Shown: in pieces, positions 1-9,824 of the stretch | Position numbering within the stretch: the first letter of the stretch is position 1 | Layout: every line of letters starts with the position of its first letter | Assembly: GCF_031453975.1 (NCBI RefSeq) | Contig: NZ_JAVDPW010000004.1 | Location: 558,001 to 622,000, forward strand | Origin: Inquilinus ginsengisoli_A | GTDB taxonomy: Bacteria > Pseudomonadota > Alphaproteobacteria > DSM-16000 > Inquilinaceae | Direction: 5' to 3' | Length of the DNA: 64,000 bases | Position numbers and translations under genes: made by a program | Notes under the pieces: model-generated | Databases searched by the model: none | What the model was told of the DNA's origin: nothing | The model's input: the letters and a program-made list of their open reading frames with translations, nothing else

Positions 1-1011
1 GCCGCGCTGCTGGCCTCGGGCGCCGCATCGGCCGAGACCAAGACGCTGTACATCGGCATGAATGGCGGCGACATGGAGAAGGCGTTCACCGAACACGTCT
101 TCCCCGATTTCGAGAAGGCCAACGACGTCAAGGTCGTGGTGGTGCCCGGCACCTCCTCCGAGATCCTGGCCAAGGCGACGGCGGCCAAGGACAACCCGCA
201 GATGCACCTGATCTTCCTCGACGACGGGGTGATGGTGCGGGCGATCGGCATGGGGCTGTGCCAGAAGACCGAGCCCGACCCGGTGCTGGAGCAGCTGTAC
301 CCCGCCGCCCGGATCAAGGACGACATGGCGTCGGGCGTGACCCTGGGGCTGACCGGCCTGGGCTACAACACCAAGATGTTCACCGAGCAGGGCTGGCCGG
401 CCCCGACCTCCTGGATGGACCTGGCCGACCCGAAATTCGAGGGCAAGGTGGTGTTCCAGTCGCTGTCGAGCAGCACCTACGGGCTGCACGGCTTCCTGAT
501 GGTCAACCGCATCCAGGGCGGCAGCGAGGCGGATGTCGAGCCGGGCTTCAGCAAATGGGCCGACACCATCGGCCCCAACGTGCTGGAGTACATCCCGAGC
601 TCGGCCAAGCTGTCGGAGATGGTGCAGACCGGCGAGGCCGCGATCTTCCCGCTGACGCCGACCGCCATCGCCGGCATGCAGAACAAGGGCATCCCGGTGG
701 CCTACGCCCAGCCCAAGGAGGGCGGCGTGCTGCTGATGGTGACGCAGTGCGTCGTCGCCGGGAACACTGAGCCGGCGCTGGCGCAGAAGCTGGCGCATTA
801 CCTGCTGAGCGTCCAGGCCCAGGACCCGGCGCTGCAATATGGCGGCCAGATCCCGTCCAACAGCAAGGTCGCGGGCGCGACGCCGGAGGCCGCCAAGATG
901 CTGACCGAGTTCCGCGGCTATCTCGATCACGCCATCGTGCTGGACTGGGACCAGATCAACGCCCACCGGCCCGACTGGAACGACCGCTGGAACCGGACGG
1001 TCGAGAAGTAG
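1..1011 (+). CDS. Extracellular solute-binding protein (family 1), 5' truncated
   Basis: Periplasmic ligand-binding component of an ABC importer. The frame is open from base 1, so the gene starts left of the window. The first visible residues (AALLASGAASA, then E) look like the end of a signal peptide, which makes the apparent ATG at 58 internal. The mature protein has the layout of spermidine/putrescine or iron type family 1 binding proteins: an early segment VKVVVVPGTSSEILAK, a central GLTGLGYNTKMF hinge region and a C-terminal W-rich tail. Permease and ATPase partners would be expected outside the window. The substrate cannot be told from sequence. The family assignment is firm, the ligand is not. 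Confidence 0.85.
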   Translation, partial: AALLASGAASAETKTLYIGMNGGDMEKAFTEHVFPDFEKANDVKVVVVPGTSSEILAKATAAKDNPQMHLIFLDDGVMVRAIGMGLCQKTEPDPVLEQLYPAARIKDDMASGVTLGLTGLGYNTKMFTEQGWPAPTSWMDLADPKFEGKVVFQSLSSSTYGLHGFLMVNRIQGGSEADVEPGFSKWADTIGPNVLEYIPSSAKLSEMVQTGEAAIFPLTPTAIAGMQNKGIPVAYAQPKEGGVLLMVTQCVVAGNTEPALAQKLAHYLLSVQAQDPALQYGGQIPSNSKVAGATPEAAKMLTEFRGYLDHAIVLDWDQINAHRPDWNDRWNRTVEK

Positions 1012-1345
1012 GAGCTTACCCTACGTCCTTGCCACCCACCCCGTCATTGCGAGCGCAGCGAAGCAATCCATCGGGCCGCTCGTGCGGGCCCATGGATTGC
1101 TTCGTCGGCTTCGCCTCCTCGCAATTGTCTGTTGGATAGAAGGTAGAAAGGAGTGTCCCGCGAGAGTGGGACTCTCGCCACGACCTCAAGGAGAGTGGGA
1201 GGACCGGATGCTCCTCCAGACGGACAAGACGGCCCGCCCGCGCCGATGCAACGGCGCGGTTCCTGCCGGAGGCCAGGGAACATAGCAGCGCCGCAAAACC
1301 CGAGGTGCCGGAACAAATCGGCCGCCCGTGTCTTGTGTGAGGATA
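1012..1345. other. Intergenic stretch with a palindromic repeat
   Basis: About 330 bases between the solute-binding protein gene and a small hypothetical gene. The first third is a palindromic repeat element. The rest shows no coding pattern that I trust. Confidence 0.5.
1042..1127. repeat. REP-like palindromic repeat element
   Basis: Two arms face each other. The left arm reads CGTCATTGCGAGCGCAGCGA followed by AGCAATCCA (1042-1070). The right arm begins with CCCATGGATTGCTTCGTCGG at about 1089 and ends in CTCGCAATTG (about 1118-1127). The shared core is GGATTGCTTCG. Such CATTGCGAGCGCAGCGAAGC palindromes are common extragenic repeats in alphaproteobacterial genomes. It lies directly after a stop codon, so it may also stabilise or end the upstream transcript. 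Confidence 0.65.
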
Positions 1346-1648
1346 ATGCCGACGACGGACCCAATGATGAGCGACGGCCGGAGCCTTGCACAGACATTGC
1401 ACTTCTGGCTCCGCATCCAGCGCCAGAACTGGGAGGACGGCTTTCCGCCGAACCCCCAGGAGACGCGCTGGATCCGATCGGCGATGGAAGCGGCGCGGGA
1501 GGGCGGCAGCCTGGGCCGCATGCAGGAATGCATCCTGCACGCAATCCTGCATGACCGCACCCCGCCCTCGGGGGTCTCCGACTACAACCTCGACAGCTTC
1601 CGGCGCGACCTCGGGGTGTTCCAGTCGAGATATATCGACGGCCCTTAA
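1346..1648 (+). CDS. Small hypothetical protein, about 100 residues
   Basis: I do not recognise the family. The reading frame has the strong G/C third-position pattern of its neighbours and an amphipathic, Trp- and Arg-rich composition (LHFWLRIQRQNWEDGF), which argues for a real soluble protein. The ATG at 1346 follows GAGGATA, a plausible although close ribosome site. In-frame ATGs at 1364 and 1367 are alternatives. It stands alone between a repeat element and a hydrolase gene. Confidence 0.5.
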   Translation: MPTTDPMMSDGRSLAQTLHFWLRIQRQNWEDGFPPNPQETRWIRSAMEAAREGGSLGRMQECILHAILHDRTPPSGVSDYNLDSFRRDLGVFQSRYIDGP

Positions 1649-1851
1649 AACCCTGCAGAATCCGGGGATGGATCCTTCGCTGATCGTCCAGTACCGGTCG
1701 ACCGACCCGGCGGCCGCGCCGGTGCGGCAGGAGCGCGTCCGGGCCGCGAGCCGCCTGGCGCTCTGACACCCCTTTCGCACCATCCCGTCTCGGCCATTGC
1801 CACGCCGGCCGCGCTCCGCGACCATGCCGCCGCCGGTTTGAGGAGCGGGAC

Positions 1852-2715
1852 ATGGCGCGGGTTGCGGTCGGTGATCTGGAATTCGCGGTCGAGCGGTTCG
1901 GCGATCCCGGCCGGCCGCCGATCCTGCTGGTGCAGGGCCTGGCGCAGCAGCTGATCGACTGGCCCTGGGCGCTGATCGAGGCGCTGGCGGCCATCCATCA
2001 CGTCGTCGTCTTCGACAACCGCGACACCGGCCTGTCCGCCAAGTTCGGTCCCTGCCGGTCCGACCAGGAGGGGACAGACACGCCCTACACCCTGTTCGAC
2101 ATGGCGGCGGACACGGCCGGGCTGATCGACGCGCTGGGCCTCGGCCGGGTCCACCTGCTGGGCTATTCCATGGGCGGGCGGATCGCCCAGATCGTGGCCG
2201 CCCGCCACCCCGACCGCGTGCGGTCCCTCACCTGCCTGATGTCCTCCGGTGGGCAGGCCGGGGTCCTGGCCGCGCCGCATATCCGCGAGGCGCTGGGCGC
2301 GGCGCGGCCGCCGGAACTGCTGCGGGCCCCCGACATCGACCTGTTCACCCGCCAGGCGGCGCTGTTCGAGGGCGATGCCTGGGTGACGCCGGAGGCGGAG
2401 CTGCGCGCCCGCATCGCCGCGGCGGTGGCGCGAGGCTATTGCCCGCTCGGCTCCGCCCGCCAGATCCGGGCGATCGGCGCCGCCGGCGACCGCAGCAACC
2501 TGCTGCGCCGCATCACCGCGCCGACGCTGTTCATCCACGGCTCCGCCGATCCGGTGGTGCCGGTCGAGGCCGCGCGGGCCGGGGCGGCGCTGATCCCAGG
2601 CGCTCGGATCGAGGTGATCGCGGGGCTGGGCCACAACCTCTCGAGCACCGCCGCGGCCGCCGCAATCCCGCCGCTTCTGGGTTTCCTGGGTGGTCTCGAA
2701 GCGACCGCAGTCTGA
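1852..2715 (+). CDS. Alpha/beta-fold hydrolase
   Basis: Serine hydrolase of about 287 residues. The nucleophile elbow GYSMG lies at residues 104-108 (Ser106). The acid is probably the Asp in HGSADPVVP, and the catalytic His is in GLGHNLSS near residue 261. The oxyanion-side segment LLVQGLAQQLIDW precedes a DNRDTGLS strand-turn typical of the family that includes aclacinomycin methylesterase-like and haloperoxidase-like hydrolases. The start is preceded by GAGGAGCGGGAC, a good ribosome site. There is no signal peptide, so it is cytoplasmic. It has no clear operon partner. The substrate is unknown. Confidence 0.88.
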   Translation: MARVAVGDLEFAVERFGDPGRPPILLVQGLAQQLIDWPWALIEALAAIHHVVVFDNRDTGLSAKFGPCRSDQEGTDTPYTLFDMAADTAGLIDALGLGRVHLLGYSMGGRIAQIVAARHPDRVRSLTCLMSSGGQAGVLAAPHIREALGAARPPELLRAPDIDLFTRQAALFEGDAWVTPEAELRARIAAAVARGYCPLGSARQIRAIGAAGDRSNLLRRITAPTLFIHGSADPVVPVEAARAGAALIPGARIEVIAGLGHNLSSTAAAAAIPPLLGFLGGLEATAV

Positions 2716-3042
2716 ATATACATATGTATTTAGTTATAAAATTCATATTGACTAACTGAAATGACATTTTCTAGGCTATCCACATGCCGATCTGCATCGG
2801 CACCATTGCCGTCGGCCGGATTCGCCTGATGACCGCTCTCGCCAGCCTCCACGACGTACCCCTGGCCGCCCCCACGGGCCCGGCCCGGTGGTGTCGCGGC
2901 CCCTGTCGCCGGGCGACCTGACCCGCCTCCCGCGTGCCGGCGGCATCGCCGCCCACCCTTCCCCACCGGAACCGGAAGCGCCCTTCGCCTCCCCTCGGAG
3001 CGCCGGGGCTCCGTGCCTTCCCTCACCTTCCAGGAGCACCCC
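2716..3042. other. Leader/promoter region of groES-groEL
   Basis: About 325 bases. The left 60 bases are AT-rich and contain TTGACT (2748-2753) followed 18 bases later by TAGGCT (2772-2777), a possible sigma-70 type promoter. I looked for the CIRCE inverted repeat (TTAGCACTC, nine bases, GAGTGCTAA) and did not find it, nor a convincing RpoH-type promoter. The remaining 260 bases would be an untranslated leader. A ribosome site, CAGGAG, precedes groES. Confidence 0.4.
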
Positions 3043-3360
3043 ATGTCCTTCCGCCCGCTGCACGACCGCGTCCTGATCCGGCGCATCGACCAGGACGAGA
3101 AAACCAAGGGCGGGATCATCATCCCCGACACCGCCAAGGAGAAGCCGCAGGAGGGCGAGGTGATCGCCGTCGGCCCTGGCCTCCGCGACGAGGCCGGCAA
3201 GCTGCAGCCGCTGGACGTCAAGGCCGGCGACCGCGTGCTGTTCGGCAAATGGTCGGGCACCGAGATCAAGCTCGACGGCAGCGACCTCGTGGTCCTGAAG
3301 GAAACCGACATCATCGGCGTGTTCGAGGCCGCCAAGCGCGCCTCGAAGAAGGCCGCCTGA
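3043..3360 (+). CDS. groES: Co-chaperonin GroES
   Basis: Ten-kilodalton lid of the GroEL chaperonin, 105 residues. The N-terminus MSFRPLHDRVLIRRID and the segment KTKGGIIIPDTAKEKPQEGE (mobile loop region) are diagnostic, followed by VGPG, a KAGDRVLFGKWSGTEIK strand and a VLKETDIIGV end. The ATG at 3043 is preferred over an upstream one at 3013 because it has CAGGAG in front of it and gives the canonical N-terminus. It is the first gene of a two-gene operon, with groEL 28 bases downstream. Confidence 0.97.
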   Translation: MSFRPLHDRVLIRRIDQDEKTKGGIIIPDTAKEKPQEGEVIAVGPGLRDEAGKLQPLDVKAGDRVLFGKWSGTEIKLDGSDLVVLKETDIIGVFEAAKRASKKAA

Positions 3361-3388
3361 CCCCGCCCCCGACACCAAGGACACCATC

Positions 3389-5020
<1,632 letters not shown>

Positions 5021-5032
5021 GGCGAGGGTCCC

Positions 5033-5059
5033 GTTGGGTTCACCGGTGGTGAACCCAAC
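5033..5059. terminator. Hairpin between groEL and the convergent DUF1186 gene
   Basis: A perfect 12-bp stem (GTTGGGTTCACC with GGTGAACCCAAC) and a three-base loop, 12 bases after the groEL stop and 19 bases beyond the stop of the opposing gene. There is no T-run on either side, so it is either a bidirectional terminator helped by other factors or an mRNA 3'-end stabiliser. Confidence 0.6.
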
Positions 5060-5078
5060 ACCGATGACGGCCACTCTC

Positions 5079-6008
5079 TTACTGCAGGCAGCACTTTTTG
5101 TACTTCTTGCCGCTGCCGCACGGACAAGGGTCGTTGCGGCCGACATGCCGCAGCGGATCGGTCACCGGCTCACTGTGGAGCGGGACCTGCAGTCTGTCCG
5201 ACAGCAGAAGGTCGTCCAGATCGCCGTCCTCGTCGTCCTCCTCCAGTCCGCTATCCAGTTCCGCCTGGTCGTCCTCCGAAAAATCGGACCAGGTGGACAA
5301 GGTGCCGACCGCATCCACGAACGGGCCGATGTGGTTGTCGATGAAGCCGGCCATCCGCTCGGGGTCGTCCAACGTCCGACGCAGTTCGTCATGGAAATCC
5401 TCGACCTCCATGAATCCCGGCGGAACCAGGAAATCGTCGATAAGCCGTTCCGCCCGTGGCGCCAAGCCCTCGTAGCCGAGGCAAAAAACCGCCGTGACCC
5501 AGCCAAGCCACACGACATTTTCATCCCGCGGCTGCATGTGCTCGTAGAGGTGAAGCAGGTAGGCCTTCATCTCTTCATCGGAGATGGCGCCCATGCGGCA
5601 GTGCCAGGCCAGGGCGTCCAGTGCCGCGTCACGCATGTAGTCGCCGGCACCCGCATCCTCGATCACCGCCTTCAGGGGCGCCGGATCACCGTCGAAGGTG
5701 TTGATCAGGATCCCGCCGAGCGTTTCGGTGTCGGCATCGCCGAGGATGTGCTCCGCCTCGGGGCCCCGGATCATGCGGCAGAGATGCGGGAAGGCGCGGG
5801 TCTCCCGCATCTCGCCCGCCAGATGGATAATGAAGAAGAGAGCGTCTTCGACGCCCTTGGAGCCTTGTGCGCCCCCGGCGTGGCGTTCCAGGAATTCGAC
5901 ACACCGGGGCCCGGCATCATCCCAATGCTCCAGGGCCCAGTTCATGGCGTCGGCAGGCAGGACACCGTTCGCGGCGGCGAGATCCCGGATCATCTCGTCC
6001 ACAGTCAT
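5079..6008 (-). CDS. DUF1186 domain protein with C-terminal SEC-C zinc motif
   Basis: A protein of 309 residues. The body (about residues 1-230) is helical and Glu/Asp-rich, with the layout of DUF1186: an opening MTVDEMIRDLAAANGVLP, then repeated helix pairs such as LAWHCRMGAISDEEMKAYLLHLYEHM. The last 20 residues are a SEC-C motif, NDPCPCGSGKKYKKCC, which binds zinc and is also found at the end of SecA. Such proteins are thought to act in protein or RNA contacts, but the role of this one is unknown. It is convergent with groEL, and a dipeptidase gene lies upstream on the same strand. Confidence 0.8.
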   Translation of the reverse strand: MTVDEMIRDLAAANGVLPADAMNWALEHWDDAGPRCVEFLERHAGGAQGSKGVEDALFFIIHLAGEMRETRAFPHLCRMIRGPEAEHILGDADTETLGGILINTFDGDPAPLKAVIEDAGAGDYMRDAALDALAWHCRMGAISDEEMKAYLLHLYEHMQPRDENVVWLGWVTAVFCLGYEGLAPRAERLIDDFLVPPGFMEVEDFHDELRRTLDDPERMAGFIDNHIGPFVDAVGTLSTWSDFSEDDQAELDSGLEEDDEDGDLDDLLLSDRLQVPLHSEPVTDPLRHVGRNDPCPCGSGKKYKKCCLQ

Positions 6009-6056
6009 GATGCACCTTTCCTCCCGCCGGCCTCCGACGTCGCGCGGCAGCCGATG

Positions 6057-7118
6057 TCAGCGGCCCCAAGTGCGCTCCAGGACACCGTACCAGTTCTCCG
6101 TGCCGATCTTGCGCAGCAGCGCGTCGTCGTAGCCATGGGCGCGCAGCGCCTCGAACAGGTGCGGCAGGCCGGCGACGTCCTTGATGCGGGCCGGCATGGT
6201 CGCGCCGTCATAGTCGGAGCCGAGGCCGACCCCGTCCTCGCCCACCCGCTCGATCAGGGCATCGAGGTGCCGCACCATGACCTCGAGGTCGGTGTCGGCG
6301 TTCATCGACCCGTCCGGACGCAGGAAGGCGGTGGCGAAGTTCAGCCCGACCATGCCGCGGCTCTCGCGGATCGCGTCGAGCTGCCGGTCGGTCAGGTTGC
6401 GCGCATGCGGGCAGACCGAATGGGCGTTGGAATGGGTCGCGACCAGCGGCGCCGAGGACAGCTCGGCCACGTCCCAGAATCCCTTCTCGTTGAGATGCGA
6501 CAGGTCGATCAGGATGCGGCGGTCGTTGCATTCGCGGACCAGGGCGCGGCCGGCATCGGTCAGGCCCGGCCCGGTGTCCGGGGTGCTGGGGAACACGAAC
6601 GGCACGCCATGGCCGAAGGCGTTCGGCCGGCTCCACACGATGCCGAGCGAGCGCAGGCCTGCGGCGTAGAGCAGGTCGAGCATGCGGAAATCGGTGTCGA
6701 TCGCCTCGCAGCCCTCGATGTGGAACACCGCGGCCAGCGACTGCTTGGCCACCGCGGCCCGGATCTCGGCCACGCTCCGGCAGACGGTCAGACCCCCTGC
6801 CCGCTCCAGCCGCAGCAGGATCGAGGCCATCGCGGTGGTCGAGGCCTGGGCGTCGGCCAGCCCCAGCTCCGCCGGCAGCTGCACGGCGTAGCTGCCGCCC
6901 TGCATCCGGTCCATCCCGCTGGACGACTTCAGCGGTGGCGGGAACATCGCGAACATGCCGCCGACGAAGCCGCCCTTGCGCGCCCGCGGCAGGTCGAGAT
7001 GGCCGGTCTCCGTGCCCTCGATGAAGGCGGTTTCGGCCGTGCCGGCATGCGCCTTCAGCAGGCGCAGCAGGACGTCGTTGTGCCCGTCGAAGACGGGGAT
7101 GGGCGCGGGCTCGGTCAT
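6057..7118 (-). CDS. Membrane-dipeptidase family (M19) zinc dipeptidase
   Basis: Dinuclear zinc metallopeptidase of 353 residues that cleaves dipeptides (renal dipeptidase family). It has the first metal motif DGHNDVLLRL at the N-terminus, a bridging Glu in FHIEGCEAID, metal-binding His in the DLSHLNEKGFWDV and ATHSNAHSVCPHARNLTD segments, and the GLGSDYDGATMP motif near the C-terminus. The start at 7118 gives the family's N-terminus; an in-frame start further upstream adds only low-complexity residues. No signal peptide is seen, so it is probably cytoplasmic, unlike the eukaryotic enzymes. Confidence 0.92.
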   Translation of the reverse strand: MTEPAPIPVFDGHNDVLLRLLKAHAGTAETAFIEGTETGHLDLPRARKGGFVGGMFAMFPPPLKSSSGMDRMQGGSYAVQLPAELGLADAQASTTAMASILLRLERAGGLTVCRSVAEIRAAVAKQSLAAVFHIEGCEAIDTDFRMLDLLYAAGLRSLGIVWSRPNAFGHGVPFVFPSTPDTGPGLTDAGRALVRECNDRRILIDLSHLNEKGFWDVAELSSAPLVATHSNAHSVCPHARNLTDRQLDAIRESRGMVGLNFATAFLRPDGSMNADTDLEVMVRHLDALIERVGEDGVGLGSDYDGATMPARIKDVAGLPHLFEALRAHGYDDALLRKIGTENWYGVLERTWGR

Positions 7119-7242
7119 CAAGGATCCGTCGTGGTCGGCCCCGGCCGCGGATCGGCCGGGCGGGGAAAGGAGTTGAGCAGCCCCCGCCCCGGCTGGCAAG
7201 GCGGCGCCGGGCGAAACCGTCACATCGCCGCCCCGCGCCGGG

Positions 7243-8157
7243 TCAGGGCGTGCCCAGCCCCGCCGCCGCGACGCGCAGCTCCGCGCCGAGGAAGTCGAGG
7301 AAGGCACGGGTCTTGGGGGCGAGGTGGCGGGCGGAGGGGAAGACCGCCTGTAGCGGCGACGCCGGCGACTCGTAGTCTTCGAGGATCCGGACCAGCCGCC
7401 CGGCGGCCAAATCCTCCGCCACGTGCCAGATCGACTTCAGCACGACGCCGGCGCCGGCCAGCGCCGCGGCATGCGCGACCTCGCCGTCATTGCTCATGAT
7501 CGCGCCGGACACGATGGTGCCCACGGCGGCTTCGCCCCGGCGCGCGAACTGCCACACCGTCATCGGCGGGTCGCCATAGGTGATGCAGGGGTGGTCGGCC
7601 AGATCCTGCGGCGTCGCCGGGCGGCCACGCCGGGCGATGTAGTCGGGCGACGCGCAGAGCACCCGCCAGTTGCGCCCCAGCTCCCGCGCCATCAGCGTGC
7701 TGTCCGGCAGGGCCGCCTGGCGGATGGCGATATCGATGCCGTCCCGCACCAGATCGACCACCGCGTCGATGGCGATCACATGCACCCGGATTTCGGGATA
7801 GCGCTCGTGAAAGCGTCCGAGGCAGGGCGCGATCAGCCGGCGGGCGAAGGCCGCGGTCGTCGTCACCCGCAGCAGGCCGCGCGGCCGGCCGTCGCCGCCG
7901 ATCGCGTCCTGCGCCGCCTCCAGCTCGGCCAGGATGCGCAGCGCTCGCTCGTGGAAGGCGGCGCCGTCCTCGGTCAGGCTCAGGCGGCGGGTGGTGCGCT
8001 GGACCAGGCGCACGCCCAGCGCCGCCTCCAGCCGCGCCAGCCGCTTCGACACCACCGCCAGCGACAGGCCGAGGTCCCGCGCCGCGGCGGACAGGCTGCC
8101 CGCCGCGGCGATGCGGACGAAGGCGGTGATGTCGGTCAGGTTTTCGATCGGCCGCAT
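7243..8157 (-). CDS. LysR-family transcriptional regulator
   Basis: A 304-residue LysR protein. The N-terminal winged helix-turn-helix (about residues 5-65) contains AAGSLSAAARDLGLSLAVVSKRLARLE, and the C-terminal effector domain holds the typical GLLRVTTTAAFARRLIAPCL and SDGIDIAIR-like segments (here VRDGIDIAIRQA). The start at 8157 matches the family N-terminus. The gene is divergent from an SDR-like gene with a 120-bp shared intergenic region that holds a TTC-N9-GAA dyad, so it probably controls that gene and itself. Confidence 0.93.
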   Translation of the reverse strand: MRPIENLTDITAFVRIAAAGSLSAAARDLGLSLAVVSKRLARLEAALGVRLVQRTTRRLSLTEDGAAFHERALRILAELEAAQDAIGGDGRPRGLLRVTTTAAFARRLIAPCLGRFHERYPEIRVHVIAIDAVVDLVRDGIDIAIRQAALPDSTLMARELGRNWRVLCASPDYIARRGRPATPQDLADHPCITYGDPPMTVWQFARRGEAAVGTIVSGAIMSNDGEVAHAAALAGAGVVLKSIWHVAEDLAAGRLVRILEDYESPASPLQAVFPSARHLAPKTRAFLDFLGAELRVAAAGLGTP

Positions 8158-8201
8158 TGTCAACGATCCGGAAAGAGTGGCTTCGCGATCCCGAGTATTA
8201 T

Positions 8202-8216
8202 TTCCGCGACGCCGAA
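8202..8216. promoter_or_regulatory. Candidate LysR box (TTC-N9-GAA)
   Basis: TTCCGCGACGCCGAA is a dyad matching the general T-N11-A LysR recognition pattern. It lies midway between the divergent LysR and SDR-like genes. A short motif like this can occur by chance, so the call rests mainly on position. Confidence 0.35.
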
Positions 8217-8277
8217 GGTCCAGATCTTCAAACGTGACGGGTCGGACGGCCGGCACGGCTGGAAGCAGGAGAGCGGA

Positions 8278-8991
8278 ATGAGTGATTTGACGGGCAAGCG
8301 GGTGCTGGTGGTCGGCGGCAGCTCGGGGATCGGGCTGGCGACGGCGCAGGCCGCGGCGAAGCTGGGCGCCGGCGTGGTGGTGGCGTCGCGGTCTCAGGAC
8401 AAGCTCGACGCCGCGGTGGCCGCGATCGGCCCGGGCAGCCAGGGCCGGGTGCTCGACACCACCTCGGATGCCGCGGTCGAGGCGTTCTTCGCCGACGGCG
8501 CGGCCTATGACCATGTCGTGATCTCGGCGGCGCAGACCAAGGTCGCGGCGGTGCGCGAGCTGCCGCTGGCCGACGCCCAGGCCTCGATGGACTCGAAATT
8601 CTGGGGCGCCTACCGCATCGCCCGCGCCGCGCCCATCCGCGACGGCGGGTCGCTGACCTTCGTCACCGGGGTGCTGGCGATCCGGCCGCGGAAGGGCGCC
8701 GCGATCCAGGGCGCGATCAATGCCGGGCTGGAGGCGCTGGCCCAGGGCCTGGCCCTCGAGCTCGCGCCGGTGCGGGTCAACACCGTGTCGCCCGGACTGG
8801 TCGAGACCCCGCTCTACGACCGCATGGCCGCGGAGGCGCGGCAGGCGATGTACGAGCGCGCCGCCGCCACCCTGCCCGCAGGCTTGGTCGGCCAGCCGGA
8901 GCACATCGCCGCCCAGATCCTCGCTTTGATTACCAACCCCTACGCCACCGGCAGCATCGTCTATATTCACGGCGGCAGCGCCCTGGTCTGA
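8278..8991 (+). CDS. SDR-fold protein lacking the catalytic Tyr-Lys pair
   Basis: A 237-residue Rossmann-fold protein with a clear nucleotide-binding motif (VVGGSSGIGLATAQ, residues 11-24) and the NTVSPGLVETPLYD segment of classical short-chain dehydrogenases. Where the active-site YxxxK should be, the sequence reads IQGAINAGLEALAQGLA, so both Tyr and Lys are missing. SDR-fold subgroups without these residues are known, and their activities are mostly undefined. The ATG at 8278 follows AGGAGAGCGG. The divergent LysR gene suggests inducible expression, and a second SDR gene lies 38 bp downstream. Confidence 0.88.
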   Translation: MSDLTGKRVLVVGGSSGIGLATAQAAAKLGAGVVVASRSQDKLDAAVAAIGPGSQGRVLDTTSDAAVEAFFADGAAYDHVVISAAQTKVAAVRELPLADAQASMDSKFWGAYRIARAAPIRDGGSLTFVTGVLAIRPRKGAAIQGAINAGLEALAQGLALELAPVRVNTVSPGLVETPLYDRMAAEARQAMYERAAATLPAGLVGQPEHIAAQILALITNPYATGSIVYIHGGSALV

Positions 8992-9029
8992 CGGTTGCAG
9001 CCGCCACACCGACACCACGGAGAGTCCAC

Positions 9030-9824
9030 ATGAAGATCGACCTGTCGGGCAAGACCGCCCTCGTCACCGGTTCCACCACCGGTATCGGCTTCGCCATCGC
9101 CAAGGGCCTGGCCGGGGCCGGGGCCGAGGTGGTGGTCAACGGCCGCAAGCCCGCCGCCGTGGACGCGGCGGTGGCCGAGCTGCAGCGCGCCGTGCCGGGC
9201 GCCGTCCTGCGCGGCGCCGCGGCCGACGTGTCGACGGCGGCGGGCTGCGCCGCGCTGGTGGCGGCGGTGCCGGAGGTCGACATCCTGGTCAACAATGTCG
9301 GCATCTTCGAGCTGAAGGACTTCTTCGACATTCCGGACGAGGACTGGACCCGGTTCTTCGAGGTCAACGTCATGTCCGGCGTGCGCCTGTCGCGCGCCTA
9401 CCTCAAGGGCATGCTGGCGCGCAACTGGGGCCGGGTGGTGTTCATCTCCTCGGAATCCGGCGTCAACATCCCGGTGGAGATGGTGCATTACGGCTTCAGC
9501 AAGACGGCGCAGCTGTCGGTGTCGCGCGGCCTGGCCAAGCTGACCCGCGGCACCAACGTCACGGTCAATTCGGTGCTGCCCGGCCCGACCATGTCGGAGG
9601 GGGTGAAGGGGTTCATGAAGGAGGTGGCGGAGAAGACCGGCAAGTCCGTCGAGGCCGCCGCGGCCGAATTCGTGCAGACGCACCGGCCGACCTCGATCAT
9701 CGCCCGGATCGCGACGCCGGAGGAGACCGCGAACATGGTGGTCTATGTTGCCTCGCCCCTGGCCTCGGCCACCAACGGCGCCGCGCTGCGGGTCGATGGC
9801 GGCGTGGTCGATACGATTGTCTGA
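9030..9824 (+). CDS. SDR family oxidoreductase
   Basis: Classical short-chain dehydrogenase of 264 residues. It has the cofactor motif TGSTTGIGFAIAKGL near residue 14, NNVG in the central strand, a Ser in FISSESG and the active-site pair YGFSK, followed by VNSVLPGPTMSEG. The C-terminal stretch ATNGAALRVDGGVVDTIV is standard. The start follows CACGGAGAG. It lies 38 bp after the atypical SDR-like gene and is probably cotranscribed with it under LysR control. Its 3' end overlaps the convergent pobR gene by about 80 bp. The substrate is unknown. Confidence 0.93.
   Translation: MKIDLSGKTALVTGSTTGIGFAIAKGLAGAGAEVVVNGRKPAAVDAAVAELQRAVPGAVLRGAAADVSTAAGCAALVAAVPEVDILVNNVGIFELKDFFDIPDEDWTRFFEVNVMSGVRLSRAYLKGMLARNWGRVVFISSESGVNIPVEMVHYGFSKTAQLSVSRGLAKLTRGTNVTVNSVLPGPTMSEGVKGFMKEVAEKTGKSVEAAAAEFVQTHRPTSIIARIATPEETANMVVYVASPLASATNGAALRVDGGVVDTIV

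Noticed and set aside
2716..3042. CIRCE element before groES
   Set aside because: No TTAGCACTC/GAGTGCTAA pair could be found, even allowing several mismatches.
5034..7499. A plus-strand open frame of about 820 codons
   Set aside because: Antisense to the DUF1186/SEC-C protein and the M19 dipeptidase, both of which have full family motifs.
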